A program made the position numbers and the translations under genes. A DNA stretch of 58,943 nucleotides from CAYQMF01 sp964418595 (GTDB lineage: Bacteria; Planctomycetota; UBA1135; UBA2386). The stretch is taken from positions 1 to 58,943 of the forward strand of contig CAYQMF010000027.1 of NCBI GenBank assembly GCA_964418595.1, read 5' to 3'. A model generated the notes under the pieces. That model was not told where the DNA came from, ran no database searches, and was given only the letters and a program-made list of their open reading frames with translations. Numbering within the stretch: the first letter of the stretch is position 1; each line of letters begins with the position of its first letter. Positions 1 to 8,594 of this stretch are shown here, in pieces.

Positions 1-865
<865 letters not shown>

Positions 866-956
866 CGCGGCATGCGACACGGCCGGCCGGGGCGGCGCCA
901 GGGTCAGCTGAGCGCGTCCCGCTTGAGGTTTGGCCGGCGATCGCCACGATCCGAGC

Positions 957-3446
957 ATGCCGCTCGCCAGCGACCGACCGACGCGACGCCTGCGCACAGA
1001 GGCGCTTGGCGCGCTGCTGGTCGCGGGCTCGTCCCTGGTGGCGGCTCCGCAGACGCCGGCCGAGTCGCCGACCTGGGCGCTCGCGCCGGTGCGGTCGGTC
1101 GCCCCCCCCGCCGTCGACGACGCGGGATGGAGTCGCAACGACATCGACCGCTTCGTCTTCGCGCGGCTGCGCACAGCCGGTCTGTCGCCGTCGCCCGCGG
1201 CGGACCGCCTCACCCTCGTGCGCCGCATGTACCTGGTGCTCCACGGCCTGCCGCCCACGCCGACCGAGGTCGCGGAGTTCGTCGCCGACGGGGCGCCCGA
1301 CGCCTACGAGCGGCTGGTCGACCGCGTCCTCGCCTCGCCGCGCTACGGCGAGCGCCAGGCGACGCACTGGCTCGACATCGTGCACTTCGCGGAGACCAGC
1401 GGCTTCGAGACCAACACGGCTCGGCCGAGGGCGTGGCCGTACCGCGACTGGGTGATCGACGCGTTCAACGCCGACCTGCCGTATCCGGCCTTCATCCGCG
1501 CGCAGTTGGCTGGCGATGCCGACGGGGATGATGCGGCCACGGGGTTCCTGGTTGCCGGCCCGTACGACGAAGTGAAGAGCCCCGACCCCGTGCTCACCGC
1601 GACCCAGCGGCACGAGGAGATCCGCGACATCGTGAACACGGCGACCACCGCGTTCCTCGGGCTGACCGTCGCCTGCGCCACGTGCCACGACCACAAGTTC
1701 GATCCGATCCCGCAGCGCGACTTCTACGCCCTGAAGGCGATCTTCGCTGGCGTCGCGCACGGCGAGCGCGAGCTGCGCGGGGCGGATGCCGCGGCACGGG
1801 AGGCGCAGCGGGAGCGCGTGCGCGGCCGCCTCGTCGCGGTTCGCGCGGCGATGGACGAGCACGAGCCGCTGGCATCGCCGGGTACCGAAGGTGGGATGGG
1901 GCGGCGCAGTTCCCTCGACGCGCAGCGCAACGTCGACCGGTTCGCGCCGGTCGCGGCGCGCATCGTGCGGTTCACCGTGCTGGCGACCAACGGCGCCGAG
2001 CCGTGCCTCGACGAGCTGGAGGTGTACGCGGCCGGGAACGCGGCGCGCAACGTGGCGCTGGCGAGCGCGGGCGGCGTGGCGACGGCGTCGAGCGTGTATC
2101 CGGACAACCCGAGGCATCGCCTCGAGCACATCCACGACGGCTGGTGCGGCAACGACCACAGTTGGATCTCGCGCGAGGTCGGCGGGGGTTGGGTGCAGAT
2201 CGAGTTGAAGGAGCCGGTGGTCGTCGATCGCGTCGTGTGGGGTCGGGACCGCGAGGCACGCTACGCCGACCGCCTCGCCACCGCCTACCGCATCGAGGTC
2301 GGCGACGCCCAAGACGCGTTGCGCGTCGTCGCCGACGCCAGCGACCGCCGACCGATCGGCGAGGCCGCTCCGGAGGGCGGCGCCGACGTGCCGCCGGCGC
2401 TCGCCAGCCTGCGCACGGAGTTGGCGGCCCTCCAGGCGAGACTCGTCGAACTGGCGCCGCAGCGCGCGTACGCCGGCACCTTCGCCGAGCCGCGGCCGAC
2501 GCGATTGCTGGCGCGTGGCGATCCGATGGTCGAGCGTGCCGAGGTGGCCCCCGGCGCGCTCACCGCGGTGGCGCTGCCGTTGGACCTGCCCCGGCGGAGC
2601 AACGAGCAGGCGCGTCGCCTCGCGTTCGCCCGCTGGCTCGGCGATTCGGCCAACCCGCTCCCGGCGCGGGTCATGGTGAACCGGATCTGGCAGCACGTGT
2701 TCGGCGAAGGTCTGGTCAGCACGCCGAGCGACTTCGGGGCCATGGGGGCCCGGCCGAGCCATCCCGACCTGCTCGACCACATGGCGACGCGCTTCATGGC
2801 CGACGGCTGGAGCACGAAGCGGCTGCTGCGGGCGCTTCTGCTGTCGAGCACGTTCCGGCAGGACAGTTGCCCGCGGCCGGCGGCGCTCCGCGTCGATGCC
2901 GGTAACCGACTGCTCTGGCGGTTCGCGCCGCGGCGGCTCGAGGCCGAAGTCATCCACGATGCGATCCTGCTCACGAGCGGCGCGCTCGACCTGCGCATGG
3001 GAGGGCCGGGGACCAGCGCGTTCGTTCCGAACGACAGCTACGTGCGAGTGTACGAACCGAAGACCGAGTTCGGCCCCGCCGACTGGCGGCGGATGGTGTA
3101 CCAGACCAAGGTGCGCATGGTGCAAGAGCCCGTGTTCGGCGCCTTCGACTGTCCCGATGCCGGCCAGGTCGCGTCGCGGCGGCAGCGCTCGACCACGCCG
3201 CTGCAGGCGTTGAGCCTGTTCAACAGCGGATTCGTCGTGCAGCAGGCGGACCTGTTCGCGGGGCGCCTGCAGACGGAAGCACCGGGCGGCGTGCCGGAAG
3301 CGGTGGAGCGTGCCTTCGTGCTCGCCCTGGGGCGCCCGCCGACGACCGCGGAGTCGGCCGCGTCGATGCAGCTCGCGGAGGTGCACGGCCTCGCGCAGGT
3401 CTGCCGAGCCCTCTTCAACGCCAACGAGTTCGTGTTCGTTCAGTGA
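957..3446 (+). CDS. DUF1549/DUF1553 secreted protein with inserted discoidin-like domain
   Basis: A large planctomycete-type secreted protein of 829 residues, function not established. The N-terminus has a basic stretch and a hydrophobic segment (about 14-35) fitting a signal peptide. A DUF1549 region follows ('WSRNDIDRFVFARL', 'RYGERQATHWLD', and 'ACATCHDHKFDPI', a CxxCH-like motif). A DUF1553 region covers the C-terminal third ('ARVMVNRIWQHVFGEGLV', 'RPSHPDLLDHMA'). Between them (about residues 320-470) lies a region resembling an F5/8 type C (discoidin) carbohydrate-binding domain: 'NVALASAGGVATASSVYP' and 'GGGWVQIELKEPV'. ATG 957 is preferred because it directly precedes the signal sequence. 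It overlaps the next gene at its stop codon, so the two are translationally coupled. In this phylum the pair is linked to polysaccharide use, which is inference here. Confidence 0.9.
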   Translation: MPLASDRPTRRLRTEALGALLVAGSSLVAAPQTPAESPTWALAPVRSVAPPAVDDAGWSRNDIDRFVFARLRTAGLSPSPAADRLTLVRRMYLVLHGLPPTPTEVAEFVADGAPDAYERLVDRVLASPRYGERQATHWLDIVHFAETSGFETNTARPRAWPYRDWVIDAFNADLPYPAFIRAQLAGDADGDDAATGFLVAGPYDEVKSPDPVLTATQRHEEIRDIVNTATTAFLGLTVACATCHDHKFDPIPQRDFYALKAIFAGVAHGERELRGADAAAREAQRERVRGRLVAVRAAMDEHEPLASPGTEGGMGRRSSLDAQRNVDRFAPVAARIVRFTVLATNGAEPCLDELEVYAAGNAARNVALASAGGVATASSVYPDNPRHRLEHIHDGWCGNDHSWISREVGGGWVQIELKEPVVVDRVVWGRDREARYADRLATAYRIEVGDAQDALRVVADASDRRPIGEAAPEGGADVPPALASLRTELAALQARLVELAPQRAYAGTFAEPRPTRLLARGDPMVERAEVAPGALTAVALPLDLPRRSNEQARRLAFARWLGDSANPLPARVMVNRIWQHVFGEGLVSTPSDFGAMGARPSHPDLLDHMATRFMADGWSTKRLLRALLLSSTFRQDSCPRPAALRVDAGNRLLWRFAPRRLEAEVIHDAILLTSGALDLRMGGPGTSAFVPNDSYVRVYEPKTEFGPADWRRMVYQTKVRMVQEPVFGAFDCPDAGQVASRRQRSTTPLQALSLFNSGFVVQQADLFAGRLQTEAPGGVPEAVERAFVLALGRPPTTAESAASMQLAEVHGLAQVCRALFNANEFVFVQ

Positions 3447-4888
3447 CGATGTCGACCTCGCCGCTCTCCGCCGTCGGTCGCCGCCTCCTCGACCGCCGCG
3501 CCTTCTTCGCCGACGCCGCCGGGGGGCTCGGTGCGATCGCGCTCAGTTCGCTGTTCGAAGCGGGCCGGCGCGGCGATCCCCTGGCGCCGCGCCCGCCGCA
3601 CTTCGCGCCGCGCGCCCGGCGCGTCGTGATGCTCTTCTGCTCCGGCGCGCTCAGCCACGTCGACAGCTTCGACTACAAGCCGGAGCTGATCCGTTGCCAC
3701 GGCGAGCGCCTTCCCGGCGCCGAGCAGCTCATCACCTTCCAGGGCGAGAACGGCCACCTCACGCGCAGCCCCTGGACCTTCAAGCCGCGCGGCCAGTCCG
3801 GCAAGTACGTCTCCGAGCTGCTGCCGTGTCTCGCGGCGCTGGCCGACGAGATGTGCTTCGTGCATTCGATGACGAGTCGCACCAACACGCACGGCCCGGG
3901 CGAGACGTTCATGAGCACGGGGTTCACCCTCGAGGGCTTCCCCAGCGCCGGCGCCTGGGTGAGCTATGCGCTCGGCAGCGAGGCGGACGATCTTCCCGCG
4001 TTCGTCGCCATCCCCGACCCGCGCGGCGTGCCACAGGTTGGCGCGCTCAACTGGGGCAGCGGCTTCCTGCCGGCGGTCTACCAAGGCACGCCGTTCAACT
4101 CGAGCCGCCAAGTGCGACACCTCGCGCGGCCGGCGGGTGTGGGTCCGTCGCGCGACGCGGCCACCCGCGAGCTGCTGCGCCGGCTCAACGACGAGCACCT
4201 CGCGCGCTTCCCCGGCGACACCGACCTCAGCGCGCGCATCGCCAGCTACGAGCTGGCCGCGCGCATGCAGCTCAGCGTGCCGGAGGTGTCCGACCTCTCC
4301 GGCGAATCGGCGGCCACGCGCCGGCTGTACGGGGCCGACGACGCGAACCCCGTCAAGGCCGCGTTCGCCCGCAACTGTCTCCTCGCGCGCCGCCTGTGCG
4401 AGCGCGGCGTGCGCTTCGTGCAGGTGTTCAACGGCGCGTACGCGATGGGCGAGGGTGTCGGCAACTGGGACGGGCACAAGTCGCTCGCCGCCCAGTACGC
4501 GGTGCATGCGCCGATCCTCGACCAGCCCGCGGCGGCGCTGCTGGCCGACATGAAGGCGCGCGGGCTGCTCGCCGACACGCTCTTCGTGTTCACCACCGAG
4601 TTCGGCCGCATGCCGACCTTCCAGAAGGGCGCGAGCGGCCGCGACCACAACCCCGCTGGCTTCACCGTGTGGCTCGCCGGCGCGGGCGTGAAGCGCGCGT
4701 TCAGTTACGGCGCGACCGACGACTTCGGATACCGCGCGATCGACCGGGTGGCGACCGTGTACGACCTGCACGCCACGATCCTGCACCTGCTCGGCCTCGA
4801 CCACGAGCGCGTGACCTTCTATCACAACGGCAACGCGCGCCGGCTGACCGACGTGCACGGCCGGGTGTTGCACGACGTGCTGGCGTAG
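3443..4888 (+). CDS. DUF1501 family protein (Tat-type leader)
   Basis: Member of the DUF1501 family, distantly related to the alkaline phosphatase/sulfatase fold; its substrate is unknown. The N-terminus carries twin arginines and a hydrophobic stretch ('LDRRAFFADAAGGLGAIAL'), fitting Tat export. Family motifs visible include 'VVMLFCSGALSHVDSFDYK', 'HSMTSRTNTHGPGETFMSTG', 'DGHKSLAAQYAVHAP' and 'TTEFGRMPTFQKGASGRDHN', the last giving Asp/His residues typical of the metal site. Length is 481 residues, normal for the family. The GTG at 3443 overlaps the TGA of the upstream DUF1549 gene (GTGA arrangement); ATG 3449 is an alternative. These two genes form the classic planctomycete DUF1549/DUF1553-DUF1501 couple, almost always adjacent, so they probably act together in the periplasm. 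Confidence 0.9.
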   Translation: MTMSTSPLSAVGRRLLDRRAFFADAAGGLGAIALSSLFEAGRRGDPLAPRPPHFAPRARRVVMLFCSGALSHVDSFDYKPELIRCHGERLPGAEQLITFQGENGHLTRSPWTFKPRGQSGKYVSELLPCLAALADEMCFVHSMTSRTNTHGPGETFMSTGFTLEGFPSAGAWVSYALGSEADDLPAFVAIPDPRGVPQVGALNWGSGFLPAVYQGTPFNSSRQVRHLARPAGVGPSRDAATRELLRRLNDEHLARFPGDTDLSARIASYELAARMQLSVPEVSDLSGESAATRRLYGADDANPVKAAFARNCLLARRLCERGVRFVQVFNGAYAMGEGVGNWDGHKSLAAQYAVHAPILDQPAAALLADMKARGLLADTLFVFTTEFGRMPTFQKGASGRDHNPAGFTVWLAGAGVKRAFSYGATDDFGYRAIDRVATVYDLHATILHLLGLDHERVTFYHNGNARRLTDVHGRVLHDVLA

Positions 4889-4977
4889 GGAGAACCCACT
4901 TCGCCGCAGACGCCGTCGCGAGTTCGCGGGCGGCGGGCAGGAAGCGCTGATGCGGAGTCTGGCCGCGCCAGGCCAGA

Positions 4978-6000
4978 TCAGCGGTCCGACCACACCAACT
5001 CAGCGACCACCATGGCGTGATCCGAGTTGGTCGGTGCGCCGGTGCGGAAGCCCACCGCGCGGAACGCAGCGGAGTGCACGACGTGGTCGATGGCGACGCG
5101 GAACGGGGCCTGCCACGCCGGATGGGTCGGCCACGTCGCCGGCGCGGCACCGAGCGCGTCCTGCGACGCGTTGCGCAGGCCGCGGCCGCGCAGGCGCGCG
5201 AACAACGCGCTGCGCGGCGTGGCGTTGAAGTCGCCGGCGATGACCATGGGCAGGTCTTCCGCGGCGAACCAGTCGAGCAGCTCGCAGCGGTCGCGCCATG
5301 CGCCGGGGTGCGCCCACGCCGGGAAGCCCTTGCGCGGGTGGATGCCGTAGAGCGCGAAGTCACGGCCCTGCCAGCGCAGGGGCACGCGGAGCTGCGCGAC
5401 GACTCTCGCGACGTGCACGACGGTGGGCTCGCCGGTGGCTGGAATGCGCGAGCAGACGGCGAGACGGAAGCCGTCGGTCCGGTAGCCGTCGGCGGGCGGC
5501 GGCAGCGCGAGCCAGCGGTGCGGGTAGGCGGTGGCGAGCCAGGGCCCGAGGCGTCGCTCCCACGAGACGGTGTACTCCGGCAGCACGAGCACGTCGGCGT
5601 CGAGCCCGCGCAGGGCGTCGAGCATGGACGGGTCGTCGGTGTTCTGCTCCGCGAGGTTCGCGGTGGCGATGCGCAGGCGCGGCGCCTCGGTCGCCAGCAG
5701 CAGGGCGGGCGCGCGGACCCGCGCCCACAGGTCCGGCAGCAGGATCGCGGCGGCGACTGCGGCCAGCAGCGTCGCCGGCCACCACCGGCGGCGCAGGGCA
5801 ACGACGAGCGCGACCGCCACGGCGAGCACGCCGCCCTGCAGCCACATCGCGTTGATCACCTCGATCAGGAAGCCGAGCGTGTCCTGCAGCCCTGGATCTT
5901 CGCCACCGAGGTGCGGCCCCACGAGACCCAGCGCGAACGCACCCGCCGCGACCACCGCCGCGAGCCACGCCGCGATGGCCTCGACACGGCGCGGGCTCAC
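4978..6000 (-). CDS. Membrane-anchored endonuclease/exonuclease/phosphatase family protein
   Basis: A 340-residue protein with three predicted membrane helices in the first ~105 residues, then a complete endonuclease/exonuclease/phosphatase (EEP) domain. The domain shows 'LRIATANLAEQN' (first metal-site Asn), 'DVLVLPEY' (Glu), 'LYGIHPRKG' (His), 'MVIAGDFNATP' (Asp and Asn), 'RVAIDHVVHS' and 'NSDHAMVVAEL' (catalytic His). This layout resembles YafD-like proteins, with the catalytic domain outside the membrane; the phosphodiester substrate is unknown. It starts with GTG at 6000, which overlaps the TGA of the upstream methyltransferase (GTGA), so the two are coupled. It converges on the DUF1501 gene with 89 bp between stop codons. 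Confidence 0.85.
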   Translation of the reverse strand: MSPRRVEAIAAWLAAVVAAGAFALGLVGPHLGGEDPGLQDTLGFLIEVINAMWLQGGVLAVAVALVVALRRRWWPATLLAAVAAAILLPDLWARVRAPALLLATEAPRLRIATANLAEQNTDDPSMLDALRGLDADVLVLPEYTVSWERRLGPWLATAYPHRWLALPPPADGYRTDGFRLAVCSRIPATGEPTVVHVARVVAQLRVPLRWQGRDFALYGIHPRKGFPAWAHPGAWRDRCELLDWFAAEDLPMVIAGDFNATPRSALFARLRGRGLRNASQDALGAAPATWPTHPAWQAPFRVAIDHVVHSAAFRAVGFRTGAPTNSDHAMVVAELVWSDR

Positions 6001-6587
6001 GTCGGCTTGCACGCGACGATCTCCGCCGTCGCGCGGTGGTGGCCTTCCTCCCGCGACGAGCCCTCGCGCGCGTGCAACACCGCAAAGCCCCAGGCCTCGA
6101 CGATGGCGCGCAGCTCCCCCGGCGCCAGCGCGAAGGCGTGCGGCTTCGCCACGCCGGGTTCCTCGTAGTGGATGGCGGCGACGAACAGGCCGCCGGGTCG
6201 CAGCGCAGTTGGCACCGCGGCGAGCAACGGGCGGTGCAGGAAGTAGAAGTCGAGGATCAGGTCGTAGCGCGCGGGCACGGGGGCGAAGCCCGGCGGCTCG
6301 GCCTCGAGGTCGGCGCAGTGTGTCGCGACACGCTGCGCGACCCCGCGTCGCCCGGCCTCGCGTCGCAGGACCTCGAGCCCGACCCGCGACGCGTCCACCG
6401 CGTCGACCTGCCAACCGCGCTCGGCGAGGAAGAGCGCGTGGCGCCCGCCGCCGCAGGCGAGGTCCAACGCCAGGCCCGGCGGCACGCCCGAGATCGCGGC
6501 GGGCAGCGGCGGCGAAGGCACGAAGCCGTACAGCTCGTCGCCTCGCGCGTAGCGCTCGTCCCACCGGGAGAGGGGGCGCTCGGCCAT
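5997..6587 (-). CDS. Class I SAM-dependent methyltransferase (TehB-like)
   Basis: A 196-residue protein with a Rossmann-type methyltransferase core. The SAM-binding motif I is 'LALDLACGGGRHALFLAERG', and the following acidic loop 'VDAVDASRVGLEVL' supplies the ribose-binding Asp. Later motifs include 'YDLILDFYFLHRPLL' and 'LRPGGLFVAAIHYEE'. Size and motif pattern resemble TehB/thiopurine-type methyltransferases, but the substrate cannot be named. It lies 7 bp downstream of another methyltransferase gene and overlaps the EEP gene by 4 bp, so the three are likely one transcript. Confidence 0.85.
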   Translation of the reverse strand: MAERPLSRWDERYARGDELYGFVPSPPLPAAISGVPPGLALDLACGGGRHALFLAERGWQVDAVDASRVGLEVLRREAGRRGVAQRVATHCADLEAEPPGFAPVPARYDLILDFYFLHRPLLAAVPTALRPGGLFVAAIHYEEPGVAKPHAFALAPGELRAIVEAWGFAVLHAREGSSREEGHHRATAEIVACKPT

Positions 6588-6594
6588 GCGAGCC

Positions 6595-7446
6595 TCAGTC
6601 GGCTTCGCGCTCCGCGATCAGGATGAGGCGCCGGCCCCACAGGACCGCGGGCGACAGCACGTGGCTGCGGATCTCGCGGCACGCTTCGCGCGCCTGCGGC
6701 ACGATCTCGCGCCGCCGTTCCTTCACGAGCCCGCGGTTGATGGCGAAGGTGTGCGCGAGCCAGAGCAGGGGGTACATCGGGATCGCGAAGAGCATGCTCG
6801 TCCACGAGTACTTCGCGCACCGCGGCGGCGGCACCCGAAAACCCGACAGGCGCAGGATGTAGCGCAGCACCGGGTAGCGCCAGTGCCACGCGTGGCCGTG
6901 GTACATGTCGTCGCCGTCGCGACCGAGCAGGGTCTGGTACTCGTTGATGAGCCCGCCGCGGTAGGTGCGATGCCCCACCAGGAAGTAGGCGAGGCGCGAC
7001 GTCATGTGCAGGACGTTCGGCGTGGTGAGGATGAGCTTGCCGCCGGGCTTGAGCACGCGCGCGCACTCGCGCGTGAAGGTCAGCGGCGCCTCGATGTGCT
7101 CGATCCCCTCCTGGCAGAGGATGTAGTCCATCGACGCGTCGTCGAACGGCAGCGGCTTGCTCATGTCCGCGCGCACGCACGGCGGCGAGTCGTTCTTGTA
7201 GCAGTGCGGAAAGAGGTCGGCCGGCACCACGTCGTAGCCGAGTTCGAGGACGGCCCGTGTCGTGACGCCCTCGCCGGCCGGCAGCTCGAGCAGGCGACCG
7301 CGCGGCTGCGTCTCCAGGTAGAGGAGCACGTCGCCGGTAGCCTGGCCCCGGCGGCGGAACTTGTGGCGCGCTTCCTCCGCGGTCGTGATCCGCGTGCCGC
7401 CGGCGACCGCCTCGTCGTGGACTATCCGTTGCCGCTGGCTGGACAT
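6595..7446 (-). CDS. Class I SAM-dependent methyltransferase
   Basis: A 283-residue methyltransferase. Motif I is 'GRLLELPAGEGVTTRAVLEL', followed by 'YDVVPADLFP', 'FDDASMDYILCQEGIEHIE' and 'LKPGGKLILTTPN'. This is the pattern of the Methyltransf_11/23 group, in which 'IEHIE' precedes the post-motif loop. The C-terminal third has a hydrophobic, Trp/Tyr-rich stretch ('SMLFAIPMYPLLWLAHTF') that may sit at a membrane, as in some lipid or glycan methyltransferases. Substrate unknown. First of a minus-strand group that includes a second methyltransferase and the EEP-domain protein. Confidence 0.85.
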   Translation of the reverse strand: MSSQRQRIVHDEAVAGGTRITTAEEARHKFRRRGQATGDVLLYLETQPRGRLLELPAGEGVTTRAVLELGYDVVPADLFPHCYKNDSPPCVRADMSKPLPFDDASMDYILCQEGIEHIEAPLTFTRECARVLKPGGKLILTTPNVLHMTSRLAYFLVGHRTYRGGLINEYQTLLGRDGDDMYHGHAWHWRYPVLRYILRLSGFRVPPPRCAKYSWTSMLFAIPMYPLLWLAHTFAINRGLVKERRREIVPQAREACREIRSHVLSPAVLWGRRLILIAEREAD

Positions 7447-7509
7447 CGCCAGCCGATCATACGCAGCGCACTGCGCGCGACGGCCGGCAACATCGCCTTC
7501 TCCATCTCT

Positions 7510-8442
7510 TCATCCGCGGGCCGCGACCGTCGGGCGCGCCGCGAGCTGGCCGCGGATCAGCGCCAGGGCCCGCTCGCGCTCCTGGCCCGTGAGCGTCAGG
7601 CGCGGTGCCCGCACGCGCTCGCTGCCCATCTTCACCTCCTGTTGCACCAGCTTGATGAGCTGCACGAAGTCGGGCGTCGTGTCGAGACGCAGCAGCGGCA
7701 GGAACCAGCGGTAGAGCGCGAAGGCTGCCTGTCGCTCGCCGGCGCGCGCCAGCTCGAACAACCGCACCGACTCCGCGGGCAGCGCGTTCACGAGGCCCGC
7801 GATCCATCCGGTCGCGCCGCACCACGCCGCCTCGAACGCCATGTCGTCGAGGCCGGCGAAGGTCGCCAGCCGGTCGCCGAGGAGCGCGTGCACGGCGGTG
7901 ATCCGGCGCACGTCGCCGCTCGACTCCTTGACCGCGTGCAGGTTGGCGTGCGCGGCCGCGAGTTCCGCGATCTGGGGCGCGGTCACGTCGGTGCCGTAGG
8001 CGATGGGGTTGTTGTAGAGCATGCACGAGAGCTTTGTGGCGGCGAACACCGCTCCGAAGTGTGCGCGCGCCTCCGCCCAGGTGCCCTTGTGTACGTACGG
8101 CGGCAGCACCATGAGCCCGCGGCAGCCGGCTTCCTGCGCGCGCTGCGCGAGCCGCACGGCCTCGCCGGTGCTCAGCGCCGCGATCGCCGCCACGACCGGC
8201 ACCCGCGCGCCCACCGACTTCACGCAGGTGGTGAGGACCTCGACCTTCTCGTCGAAGGCCAGCGTCGCGCCCTCACCCAGCGAGCCGAGCGCGACGAGAC
8301 CCTTGCAGCCGGCGTCGATCATCCACGCGGCGTGTTTCGCCAGGAACGCGTGGTCGATGCGGCCGTCCTGGTCGAGGGGAGTGGTGATCGCCGGGAACAC
8401 GCCGGCCCAGGTCATGGCGGAAGGAGAGGTCGTCGCAGGCAT
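7510..8442 (-). CDS. DapA-family (dihydrodipicolinate synthase-like) aldolase/lyase
   Basis: A 310-residue TIM-barrel class I aldolase of the DHDPS/N-acetylneuraminate lyase family. The Schiff-base lysine is in 'HAVKESSGD', the catalytic tyrosine in 'SCMLYNNP', and the carboxylate-binding loop is 'LGSLGEGATL'. True DHDPS usually has GTTGE in this loop and an arginine a few residues after the tyrosine. Here these are replaced by 'GSLGE' and 'NNPIAYGTD', so lysine biosynthesis is doubtful and a keto-sugar-acid or hydroxyproline-type lyase is as likely. ATG 8442 is preferred over a much longer extension with no family similarity; ATG 8415 is also possible. It diverges from the CotH gene across about 150 bp that should hold both promoters. 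Confidence 0.85.
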   Translation of the reverse strand: MPATTSPSAMTWAGVFPAITTPLDQDGRIDHAFLAKHAAWMIDAGCKGLVALGSLGEGATLAFDEKVEVLTTCVKSVGARVPVVAAIAALSTGEAVRLAQRAQEAGCRGLMVLPPYVHKGTWAEARAHFGAVFAATKLSCMLYNNPIAYGTDVTAPQIAELAAAHANLHAVKESSGDVRRITAVHALLGDRLATFAGLDDMAFEAAWCGATGWIAGLVNALPAESVRLFELARAGERQAAFALYRWFLPLLRLDTTPDFVQLIKLVQQEVKMGSERVRAPRLTLTGQERERALALIRGQLAARPTVAARG

Positions 8443-8594
8443 CCGGGCGATGATGTTGGGGCGATCGCCGCGGCGCAAGCACGCCGCCGACGCGAACAAG
8501 TGACAAACCGATCGGCCGGGGCGGGTGGTCAGCCGCCGCGCGGGCGCCGAGAATCCCGTCCCATCCCTGCCGGAATCGCTGCCCGCCACGACCC

